Part shown: positions 6,692 through 14,024 of the stretch, piece by piece
How the letters are laid out: every line of letters starts with the position of its first letter
Numbering within the stretch: position 1 is the first letter of the stretch
Assembly: GCA_002753615.1 (NCBI GenBank)
Contig: PEAO01000030.1
Coordinates: 1-33,175 of the forward strand
DNA: 33,175 nucleotides
DNA from: Magnetococcales bacterium DCbin2
GTDB lineage: Bacteria > Pseudomonadota > Magnetococcia > Magnetococcales > UBA8363
Direction: 5' to 3'
Made by a program: the position numbers and the translations under genes
Notes under the pieces: model-generated
The model's input: the letters and a program-made list of their open reading frames with translations, nothing else
Databases searched by the model: none
Told to the model about the DNA's origin: nothing

Positions 6692-9600
6692 GATTCCCAT
6701 TTTCCTGTTCCAAGGGTTTGAAGTTCCAGCCAACGGTCTACAGCCTTTTTCCCAACGAGTAGAAAAATAACTGGTGTTACAATGGTGTCGAGGAGTGTGG
6801 AAGAAATCAGTCCACCGAAAATGACCACGGCGACTGGGTAGAGGATTTCTTTGCCGGCGGCATCGGGGTCGATCATCAAGGGGATCAGGGCCAGGGCTGC
6901 AACCAGGGCGGTCATCAATACCGGGGTCAACCGCTCCTTTGAGCCTCGAATCACCATGTCGGGGCCGAACGACTCGCCCTCTTCAGCCACCAGATGAAGA
7001 TAATGCGATACCTTGAGGATACCGTTTCTGGCAGAAATTCCAGCGAGGGTAATCAACCCCACCATACTGGCGACCGAGAGCGGGGTGTTCGTCAACCACA
7101 GGGCGGCGACACTCCCCACCAAAGCCATGGGAATGTTGGCCATGATGATCAATGACAGCACGGTCGAACGAAAATGACTGAAAAGAACCAGAAAAATACC
7201 CGTCAGCGAAATCAGGGAAAGGAGGGAAATGGTGTACATCGCCTCCTGCTGACTGCGAAACTGCCCCTCGAACGTGATGTAATAACCCGTGGGGAGGGTG
7301 CTATGGGCGACTTTATCTTGTATCTCCTGCACCACGGCGGCCATATCCCGCCCCTGGGTATTGGCGAGGACGACGATACGCCGTTGCATGTCATCGCGGT
7401 TGATGACATTGGGGCCGGTGGTCTCCACCACGTCGGCTACCAACTCCAGGGGAATTTTGCCGGTGGGGGTATCGATGAGAATTTTGTGAAAATCCCCGGT
7501 TTCGGCACGCCATTCCTCCGCCAAACGCAACACGACATCATAGGTGCGTTGACCATCCAGCACTTGAGAGACGACCTTGCCGTTGAGGGCCGACTGGAGA
7601 ATTTCTGTCAATTGGTTGAGAGAAAGTCCATATTTCAGGGCCTCCCCCCGATCCAGGCGAATTTGCAATTGGGGGATGAGTACCTGTTTTTCCACATATA
7701 AATCGGTTACGCCAGGGATGGATGCCATTTGCTGGCGGATTTCCTCCCCCTTGGCACGTAAAATATCCAAATCATCGCCAAATAGTTTGACCGCAATCTC
7801 TGCCCTGACCCCAGAGAGCAGGTGATCTAGGCGATGGGAGATGGGTTGCCCAACATTGATCGCCACCCCCGGTATCATCGCCAGATTTTGGCGCAATTCC
7901 CCCAGAATGGTACTGCGACTCCGCCCGGAGGGTTTTAAATCGACATCGATTTCGGAAAAATGGACCCCTTCGGCATGTTCATCGAGTTCTGCACGCCCGG
8001 TACGGCGTCCCGTCGAGATGACTTCTGGAGTTCGTCGCAACAACCTTTCGGCGATGGTGCCGATGCGATTGGATTCTTCCAAGGAGGTTCCCGGAGTCAT
8101 GATGACACTCACCGTCACCGTCCCTTCATTAAACGTGGGCAAGAAGGTTCGACCCAACCAGGGGACCGACACAATTGCCACCACGACCAGGAGCAACGTC
8201 GTTGCCAGCAGCAGACGCGGATGACCAAAAGACCAGCCAAGTAAATGATGATCTCCCGCTTTTAACTGTCGTACCAGCCAGGAGTCGCCGTGGGTCATGA
8301 CCTTGATGCCGGGGAGGAGGAAATAACACAAAACCGGCGTCAGGGTCAGCGATACGAACAAAGAGGCGAGGATGGAAACGATGTAGGCGATTCCCAAGGG
8401 GGCAAAAAGCCGTCCCTCGATCCCCGACAAGGCAAAAATGGGTAAAAACACCAGCATGACGATGATCGTGGCGTAAACAATGGAATTTCTGACCTCTCTG
8501 GAGGCACGCCAAACCACCTCCAGGGATGGGCGTGGGGCGCGGGATTGGGCGTTTTCCCGCAGCCGTCGGAACACATTTTCCACATCGACCACCGCATCAT
8601 CCACCAATTCGCCGATGGCCACCGCCAGTCCCCCCAAGGTCATGGTATTGATGGACAAACCAAACCATTGAAAAATCAAGGCGGCCACCACCAGAGACAG
8701 GGGAATGGCGGTTAAACTGATGAAGGTTGTGCGCACGTTCATGAGGAAAATAAACAGCACGACCGCGACTAAGATGGCACCGTCGCGCAAAGCTTCCTCG
8801 ACGTTGGCAATGGCGTGTTGAATAAAATCGGCCTGCTTGAAAAGAATGGGGGCAATCTTGACATCTTGGGCAAGGGTCGTTTGCATGGTCGCAAGGGCCG
8901 CTTCAATACGTCGTGTCAAAGCAACCGTGTCGATTCCCGGTTGCTTTTGTACCGCGAGAATGACCGCCGCCTGGCCGTTGATGCTGGCGTCTCCCCGTTT
9001 GATCCCAGCACCAAAGCGGACATCGGCCACCTGCCCCAACGTGATGGATTCCCCTTTGTTGACCGCAACCACGGTCTGCTCCAAATCTTCCACGTCGGTG
9101 GTTTGGCCAAGATTTCTAATCAGATATTCCCGTCCCTGTTGGGAAAGAAAACCGCCGGTGCTGTTTTTGGCAAATCCATCCAGGGCTTGTTCCAGGGCGG
9201 TGAAGGAGAGTCCCAGGGCGGTCATACGGGTGGAATCGACCAAGATCTGATATTGTTTGACTTCACCACCGATAGGAATCACCTGCGCCACCCCGGCGAT
9301 CCCCAGGAGTTGCGGTCGCAACGTCCAATCGGCGATGGTGCGCAGGGCCATGGGGGAGGTTTTCCCCTGTTCGCTCCTGAGGCCAATGAGCATAATTTCA
9401 CCCATGAGAGAACTGACCGGTCCCATCACCGGGACCACATCGCGAGGCAGGGTCTCCTGGATCGTCGCCAGTTTTTCCGCCACCAACTGTCGGTTGCGGT
9501 AGATCTCCGTCGCCCAGGAAAATTCGACAAATACAATGGACAGTCCTACCCCCGAATTACTGCGCAGACGGGAGACCCCGGGCATACCGTTCAGGGCTGA

Positions 9601-9810
9601 CTCGATACGCATGGTCACCAGGGATTCCACCTCTTCCGGGGCCAAACCAGGGGCCTCGGTCATGATGGTGACGGTGGGACGGTTGAGATCGGGAAAAATA
9701 TCCACCGGCAGACCGATGACTACCCATCCCCCGAGGATCAGGAGCAGGAACGATAACGCGATGACAAATAGGCGTTGGCGCAAAGAAAACTGGATAATCG
9801 CATCAAACAT
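6688..9810 (-). CDS. Heavy-metal efflux RND pump (CusA/CzcA family)
   Basis: A 1040-residue inner-membrane proton-driven pump, full length for the family. It starts MFDAIIQFSLRQRLFV, a typical N-terminus. Visible features are the first helix, the large periplasmic porter domains (PTVTIMTEAPGLAPEEVE..., GVSRLRSNSGVGLS), and helix 4 with the proton-relay signature AIGELVDDAVVDVEN (residues 398-412). The second half is homologous, from FGHPRLLLATTLLLV to the last helices (IPLMIDPDAAGKEILYPVAVVIFGGLISSTLLDTIVTPVIFLL). The helix-4 motif differs from E. coli CusA and from CzcA, and the central cleft has ELDEHAEGVHFSE instead of CusA-type methionines. Substrate therefore cannot be assigned from sequence. 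The ATG at 9810 lies seven bases after the adaptor stop codon. Confidence 0.93.
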   Translation of the reverse strand: MFDAIIQFSLRQRLFVIALSFLLLILGGWVVIGLPVDIFPDLNRPTVTIMTEAPGLAPEEVESLVTMRIESALNGMPGVSRLRSNSGVGLSIVFVEFSWATEIYRNRQLVAEKLATIQETLPRDVVPVMGPVSSLMGEIMLIGLRSEQGKTSPMALRTIADWTLRPQLLGIAGVAQVIPIGGEVKQYQILVDSTRMTALGLSFTALEQALDGFAKNSTGGFLSQQGREYLIRNLGQTTDVEDLEQTVVAVNKGESITLGQVADVRFGAGIKRGDASINGQAAVILAVQKQPGIDTVALTRRIEAALATMQTTLAQDVKIAPILFKQADFIQHAIANVEEALRDGAILVAVVLFIFLMNVRTTFISLTAIPLSLVVAALIFQWFGLSINTMTLGGLAVAIGELVDDAVVDVENVFRRLRENAQSRAPRPSLEVVWRASREVRNSIVYATIIVMLVFLPIFALSGIEGRLFAPLGIAYIVSILASLFVSLTLTPVLCYFLLPGIKVMTHGDSWLVRQLKAGDHHLLGWSFGHPRLLLATTLLLVVVAIVSVPWLGRTFLPTFNEGTVTVSVIMTPGTSLEESNRIGTIAERLLRRTPEVISTGRRTGRAELDEHAEGVHFSEIDVDLKPSGRSRSTILGELRQNLAMIPGVAINVGQPISHRLDHLLSGVRAEIAVKLFGDDLDILRAKGEEIRQQMASIPGVTDLYVEKQVLIPQLQIRLDRGEALKYGLSLNQLTEILQSALNGKVVSQVLDGQRTYDVVLRLAEEWRAETGDFHKILIDTPTGKIPLELVADVVETTGPNVINRDDMQRRIVVLANTQGRDMAAVVQEIQDKVAHSTLPTGYYITFEGQFRSQQEAMYTISLLSLISLTGIFLVLFSHFRSTVLSLIIMANIPMALVGSVAALWLTNTPLSVASMVGLITLAGISARNGILKVSHYLHLVAEEGESFGPDMVIRGSKERLTPVLMTALVAALALIPLMIDPDAAGKEILYPVAVVIFGGLISSTLLDTIVTPVIFLLVGKKAVDRWLELQTLGTGKWES

Positions 9811-9817
9811 GGTTCCA

Positions 9818-11119
9818 TCACCGCATGGCATTGAGTTGGTTATGGCCTTGAACGACCACCTTGTCGCCCGGTTGGATCCCTTCCAAAATTTCTACCCAAT
9901 CCGCCGTTTTTCGACCTATGCGTACAGAACGCCCGGCAAACGCTTCGGGGGCGGTCTTGACCCAGACCCGGGGTATTCCCCCTTGTTCGAGGATGGCTTG
10001 GCGCGGAATCGCTACCGCAAACAATGCGGTACCGGTGTGGGCATAGACATCCATGGGCATTCCCGGTTTGATCAAGGTACCCGACTGATCGATGGCAAAT
10101 TGCATGTGTAATCCTTGATTTTCAGGATTGACCTTGGGACTCACCCCCATCAATGTCAGGGAAAAATTTTTACCAGGAATCTGTCGTGATGCCGCACTTG
10201 CGGCGGTAATACGGTCCGCCATGGACAAATCATAAAGAATGGCTTCGACCCAAAGGTGATCGGGATCGATGATTTCTGCCAGGATATCCGCTTCCGCCGC
10301 GACATCGCCGGGGATGATGTGAACATCGGTCAGTTGCCCATCCATAGGAGCCAAAACCAACTCCCTTCCCGTAAAGGCTTCTCTCTGTTCCCCTTTAAAC
10401 AGGGAAAGACGTTGCCCCGTTTTTTCCACGTTGGACAGGAGAGGATCCAATACCGCCAGGGTTTGTCCACGTTTTACCTTTTGTCCCGATCTTGGGGGGG
10501 GGAAGCTGGGATCGTAGACGATGCGGGAGGTCACTGGGGGATGAATGCGGGCATAAAAGGATGGATCGGGAATGACATGCCCCACAAGGCGGATGGTTTG
10601 CATCACATCTCGTTGTTCGGCGGGGACTGTGCGCACATCCAATAAAAACTGACTCGCCTTGGGCAGGGAGACTCCCCGATGGGCCGTCCCGACATTCCCC
10701 GACGGTTCCTGAATCAGGATAAGATCGGAACTGTCGGCGGTTGTCACCGTCACGGTGAGATCACCCGCCGCATTTGGGGGCAACGTGTTCCCAAGTCGAT
10801 AAATGCCTACAGTCGAGGTGGATTCTCCGGTGCGGGTCCAACCCGGGTTTCCAGTCGCTTCCACTTCGATGGTGGCATTGGCGACAGGGGCGTTGGTTTT
10901 CGCATCGGAAAGATAGATCCACGGCTGTCCGGTATCGTCCTGGATGAGTACCGCCTCATACATGTCTCCCTGGGCACCGTTTCCCAGACCCAATGTTGTG
11001 GGGCCTTGATGTTGCTGGGAAGCGGTCTCACCATGATCTTCACCACCGTGTCCATACGCCCCATCGGTTTGCAGTCCCACGAGTCCGATGGCCAAGAGGA
11101 TGATCCAAGCGAATGGCAT
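9818..11119 (-). CDS. RND periplasmic adaptor with N-terminal beta-domain
   Basis: A 433-residue adaptor that partners the downstream pump. There is a signal peptide at residues 1-22 and a short His-rich segment (GHGGEDHGE). An extra Ig-like or DUF4198-like domain follows (about residues 45-135, VLIQDDTGQPWIYLSDAKTN...VANATIEVEA). The adaptor core comes next: VRTVPAEQRDVMQTIRLVGH, lipoyl half PPRSGQKVKRGQTLAVLDPL, second half LVLAPMDGQLTDVHIIPGDV, and barrel and C-terminal domains ending GIQPGDKVVVQGHNQL. The alpha-hairpin between the lipoyl halves is very short. The ATG at 11119 is preferred over upstream options because AGGAAA precedes it at correct spacing. It is the first gene of the leftward train and is divergent from the two-component regulators. 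Confidence 0.85.
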   Translation of the reverse strand: MPFAWIILLAIGLVGLQTDGAYGHGGEDHGETASQQHQGPTTLGLGNGAQGDMYEAVLIQDDTGQPWIYLSDAKTNAPVANATIEVEATGNPGWTRTGESTSTVGIYRLGNTLPPNAAGDLTVTVTTADSSDLILIQEPSGNVGTAHRGVSLPKASQFLLDVRTVPAEQRDVMQTIRLVGHVIPDPSFYARIHPPVTSRIVYDPSFPPPRSGQKVKRGQTLAVLDPLLSNVEKTGQRLSLFKGEQREAFTGRELVLAPMDGQLTDVHIIPGDVAAEADILAEIIDPDHLWVEAILYDLSMADRITAASAASRQIPGKNFSLTLMGVSPKVNPENQGLHMQFAIDQSGTLIKPGMPMDVYAHTGTALFAVAIPRQAILEQGGIPRVWVKTAPEAFAGRSVRIGRKTADWVEILEGIQPGDKVVVQGHNQLNAMR

Positions 11120-11202
11120 TGCGTTGTTTCCTGTCGTTCGTTCAAGATGACGGTGGATGATCGGTTCCTTGAGAAGCATTGACGGCTACGGTATCTGATC
11201 GA

Positions 11203-11239
11203 TGTCACAAACGAATGGCGCAATTGTCACAAAAGAATG
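11203..11239. promoter_or_regulatory. 22-bp-period direct repeat, candidate response-regulator box
   Basis: TGTCACAAACGAATG (11203-11217) and TGTCACAAAAGAATG (11225-11239) match at 14 of 15 bases and lie exactly 22 bp apart, about two helical turns. OmpR-family regulators usually bind head-to-tail repeats on one DNA face. The site lies between the divergent efflux train (start 11119) and the response-regulator gene (start 11258), just upstream of that gene's GGGAG ribosome site. I infer it is the operator through which this regulator controls both units. No convincing -35/-10 pair was found for either direction. Confidence 0.5.
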
Positions 11240-11257
11240 TCATCCGGGAGAATGTCC

Positions 11258-11974
11258 ATGAACCAACCTCCATGCATTCTGGTGGTGGAAGACAATCGGG
11301 AAATCAGGGATTTGGTCGTCCGTTACCTGGAAGAACACGGCATGACCGCGATGGGCGTTGCCGATGGGCGTGCCATGCGGAAAGCGATGGAAACGAACCC
11401 CGTGGATTTGATTGTCCTGGATGTCATGCTTCCGGGAGAGGATGGCTTGTCCCTATGTCGAAAACTACGGGAAAAATCCAATATTCCCATCATCATGTTG
11501 ACCGCACTCGGAGAATATAGTGACCGGGTGTTGGGATTGGAAATGGGGGCGGACGACTATCTCACCAAACCTTTTGATCCCCGCGAAATGTTGGCGCGCA
11601 TCCGAGCGGTGTTGCGTCGGTGCCGGGGGGATGGTGTCGGATCCCGTTCCAAGAAAAGCTCTCGGATTGGCTTTGCAGGGTGGACTCTGTACCTGGATCG
11701 ACGCGAACTGGTCAGCCCGGAGGGGTTGGTGGAACCGTTGAGTTCCGGCGAATTTGACCTGCTGCTGGCTTTTGTCAGCCATCCGCAGCAGGTACTCAGC
11801 CGCGAACGGTTATTGGATTTGGCCCACGGAAAAGGTGCTGAAAAATTCGACCGTAGTATCGATACCCAAATTATGCGTTTGCGCCGTAAGATTGAAACCG
11901 ATGCCAAAGAACCCAAACTCATCAAAACCGTTTGGGGCGATGGTTATATGTTGGCCGCCGAGGTGAGCGAATGA
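11258..11974 (+). CDS. OmpR/PhoB-family response regulator
   Basis: A 238-residue two-component regulator. The receiver domain (residues 5-120) has acidic residues E11 and D12, phospho-acceptor D55 (in LIVLDVMLPGEDG), T82 and K104, all conserved positions. The C-terminal winged helix binds DNA (SSGEFDLLLAFVSHPQQVLS, then DRSIDTQIMRLRRKIE and TVWGDGYM). The ATG at 11258 has GGGAG eight bases upstream; an earlier in-frame ATG at 11237 overlaps the putative operator and has no ribosome site. Its stop codon overlaps the kinase start (ATGATG), so the two are co-translated. Orientation and spacing suggest it controls the divergent metal-efflux train. Confidence 0.92.
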   Translation: MNQPPCILVVEDNREIRDLVVRYLEEHGMTAMGVADGRAMRKAMETNPVDLIVLDVMLPGEDGLSLCRKLREKSNIPIIMLTALGEYSDRVLGLEMGADDYLTKPFDPREMLARIRAVLRRCRGDGVGSRSKKSSRIGFAGWTLYLDRRELVSPEGLVEPLSSGEFDLLLAFVSHPQQVLSRERLLDLAHGKGAEKFDRSIDTQIMRLRRKIETDAKEPKLIKTVWGDGYMLAAEVSE

Positions 11975-13374
11975 TGAAAATAAGGTTTGCCATCGGTCTT
12001 CGGGGACGGATCATCGCCATTTTGGTCATCGGTCTTACTCTTTCCCATATCTTGAGCATTCTTGTCTTCACCAGCGAAAAGTTGGAACCTGCTCTCCTCA
12101 CGAACGAACAGCAGGTATTGGAGCAAATGGTCACCGCCGTTCGCATGATGCTGGAAATTTCAGACGAATCGCAGCATTCCATTTTATCGGCCATCAATCG
12201 CAACGGTCTGCACTTGAAGATCACCCGTTACTTGCCTGGAGATGGGAAACCGCCACCCCATCAAAACGATGAACCCTTGCGGCGGCGTTTGGAGACGGGG
12301 CTGGGTTCCACCGGGGCGCGTGTCGTTGCCCTCTTCGCCGATCCACCCGACTGGAATCATTACCACGGAAAATTTCACCATTTTTTGTTTGATCTGGAAT
12401 TGGTGATCATCCGGTTCATGCACGATACGGTGATGGAAAAGGAACTGCACGCTTGGATCGACCTCCCCACCGGGGAGCGCGTTCTTCTACAGACCCAATT
12501 GACAGAAAACCATGTCCCTCTGTTTCGACATGCCACGCTATCGGTCATCATCATGACGGGGGCCATTATCCTGTTTGCCATCGCCATAGCCAGGTCCATG
12601 ACCAAACCTCTCCAACGGATCGTCGATGCCGCCAACGCCATCGGGGAGGACGTTTATGCGGTCCAGCTTCCCGAAAAAGGGACTGTGGAAGTTGTTGCCG
12701 TCGCGCGGGCGTTTAACCATATGAATCGAAGAATCCAAGCTTTTGTGGAAGATCGGTTACAGATGGTGGCAGCGATTTCCCACGATCTGCGCACACCGTT
12801 GACCAAGCTGAAACTGATGGCCGAATTTGTGGGCGATGAGACCAGCAGAGTACGGATGGTGGCGACCCTGGACGAGATGGAATCGATGCTCGCTGCCACA
12901 CTCTCTTTCGCACGGGACGCGACAACCTTGGAACCGAAACAACCCGTGAACCTGAGTGGTCTGATTGGGGCCATTTGTGCCGATATGACCGATGCCGGGC
13001 ACACGGTTTTTTTTGAGGAGATGGACCGCGTTGTTTACCCATGCCGCCCCCTGACGATGAAGCGGGCCTTGATCAACTTGATTGAAAATGCGGTCAAATA
13101 CGGCGGTTCGGCGCAGGTTTCTCTCCTTTGCGAAGAACAACGGTTTGTCGTTCTGATTCAGGATCCAGGCCCAGGGATCCCAGAGGATCAGTGGGACAAC
13201 GTGTTCAAACCCTTTTTCCGTCTGGAACCTTCACGCAGCCACGATACGGGCGGGGTTGGTTTAGGGCTGTCCATCGCTGCCTCGGTGATCCGTGATCATG
13301 ATGGTTTCATCCGTTTTGTCCATCTTCAGGAGGGAGGTTTTATGACCAGGGTCGAGTTGCCGGTCGGTCATTAA
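11971..13374 (+). CDS. Sensor histidine kinase, EnvZ/CusS-like
   Basis: A 467-residue inner-membrane kinase. The first membrane helix is about residues 12-33. The periplasmic sensor (34-187) has a His/Tyr cluster NHYHGKFHHFLF near 129-140. The second helix is about 188-207, followed by a HAMP linker. The phospho-accepting His271 is in AAISHDLRTPLTKLKL. The ATPase domain has an N box LINLIENAVKYG (N373), G1 DPGPGIP and G2 GVGLGLSIA. It should phosphorylate the adjacent response regulator. The periplasmic His cluster is a plausible metal-sensing site, which is inference. The ATG at 11971 overlaps the regulator's stop; a second ATG three bases later is equally usable. Confidence 0.92.
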   Translation: MMKIRFAIGLRGRIIAILVIGLTLSHILSILVFTSEKLEPALLTNEQQVLEQMVTAVRMMLEISDESQHSILSAINRNGLHLKITRYLPGDGKPPPHQNDEPLRRRLETGLGSTGARVVALFADPPDWNHYHGKFHHFLFDLELVIIRFMHDTVMEKELHAWIDLPTGERVLLQTQLTENHVPLFRHATLSVIIMTGAIILFAIAIARSMTKPLQRIVDAANAIGEDVYAVQLPEKGTVEVVAVARAFNHMNRRIQAFVEDRLQMVAAISHDLRTPLTKLKLMAEFVGDETSRVRMVATLDEMESMLAATLSFARDATTLEPKQPVNLSGLIGAICADMTDAGHTVFFEEMDRVVYPCRPLTMKRALINLIENAVKYGGSAQVSLLCEEQRFVVLIQDPGPGIPEDQWDNVFKPFFRLEPSRSHDTGGVGLGLSIAASVIRDHDGFIRFVHLQEGGFMTRVELPVGH

Positions 13375-13425
13375 AACAACTTATCTGAATGGGTGCTGGG
13401 AAGAAACAGGCAGTCCAGACAACCT

Positions 13426-13680
13426 TTATCCAGCCGCTTGCAGTTCCTCGCGAATGACCTTACGCAGGGTCTCTTCCAAAGGCTTTTTGCTCATTTCCAG
13501 GTACGCACGCAATGCGTCGTTGATCATGATCTGATAGCCGGTTCCAGCCGTTTCGGCACGGCTACGGAATTCCGCAATTACGTCATCGGAAAGGTTGATG
13601 GTGATCCGTGTCCTTCCTACCTGGGGAAGAACAGCCCCACGTTTGGCGTCGCTGAAATCAAACCCCTCTTTCGTTTTCAC
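13426..13680 (-). CDS. brnA: BrnA-type antitoxin
   Basis: An 84-residue antitoxin. The core RTRITINLSDDVIAEFRSRAETAGTGYQIMINDALRAYLE is the ribbon-helix-helix DNA-binding domain of the BrnA/DUF4415 family, which neutralises BrnT and represses its own operon. The GTG at 13680 is chosen because GAGGGG precedes it and because it follows the toxin stop codon by four bases. An upstream ATG at 13731 would overlap the toxin by 47 bases. Gene order (toxin first, antitoxin second) is that of brnTA operons. Confidence 0.85.
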   Translation of the reverse strand: MKTKEGFDFSDAKRGAVLPQVGRTRITINLSDDVIAEFRSRAETAGTGYQIMINDALRAYLEMSKKPLEETLRKVIREELQAAG

Positions 13681-13684
13681 AAGT

Positions 13685-13942
13685 TTACCCCTCGTACAGT
13701 TGCCGTTCCCATCTTTCGGACCTGCGGGCACTGATGATGCGGTAGCACTGGTCGCGACAGGTGAAAATAACGGTCAGAATCCTACCCATGGCATCTGCAC
13801 CAATCGTTTGAAAACGTTGTTCATCGGCACGATCATCCTCCGAGACCAAAGCCATGGGATCGTCCAACACGGTAGCCGCATCCAGAAAAGATACCCCATG
13901 TTTTTTCTGGTTGCTTCTGGCCTTGACTGGGTCTGAATTCAA
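13685..13942 (-). CDS. brnT: BrnT-type ribonuclease toxin, N-terminus probably frameshifted
   Basis: About 85 residues. DPVKARSNQKKHGVSFLDAATVLDDP, the central beta-strands and YRIISARRSERWERQLYE fit the BrnT toxin family, an RNase of RelE-like fold. The open frame has only a TTG (13942) as a start, directly after a stop. The family N-terminus (xIEFDPxK) is present in another frame: GTG AAC ATT GAA TTC from 13949, then one extra A at 13934, then GAC CCA GTC AAG. Removing that base gives VNIEFDPVKARSN. So either the toxin has been broken by a one-base insertion or the sequence has an error. It lies four bases upstream of brnA. Confidence 0.78.
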   Translation of the reverse strand: MNSDPVKARSNQKKHGVSFLDAATVLDDPMALVSEDDRADEQRFQTIGADAMGRILTVIFTCRDQCYRIISARRSERWERQLYEG

Positions 13943-13955
13943 TGTTCACAGGAGC

Positions 13956-13984
13956 AATATATACATATATGATGCATATTTCAA
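13956..13984 (-). promoter_or_regulatory. Promoter of the brnTA operon
   Basis: On the minus strand TTGAAA (13984-13979), a 17-base spacer and TATATT (13961-13956) form a strong sigma-70-type promoter. The expected start point, seven bases on, falls at 13949, the G of the GTG that opens the canonical BrnT N-terminus, so the mRNA could be leaderless. The spacer contains the palindromes CATATATG and ATGCAT, plausible contacts for BrnA autorepression. Confidence 0.6.
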
Positions 13985-14024
13985 TCGTTATTTTGACATC
14001 AGTTTCGACGTGCTACCCGGTCGG

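Noticed and set aside
8815-9600. 261-codon plus-strand frame inside the RND pump
   Set aside because: It is antisense to a fully conserved pump region, with no ribosome site; codon structure of the pump explains it.
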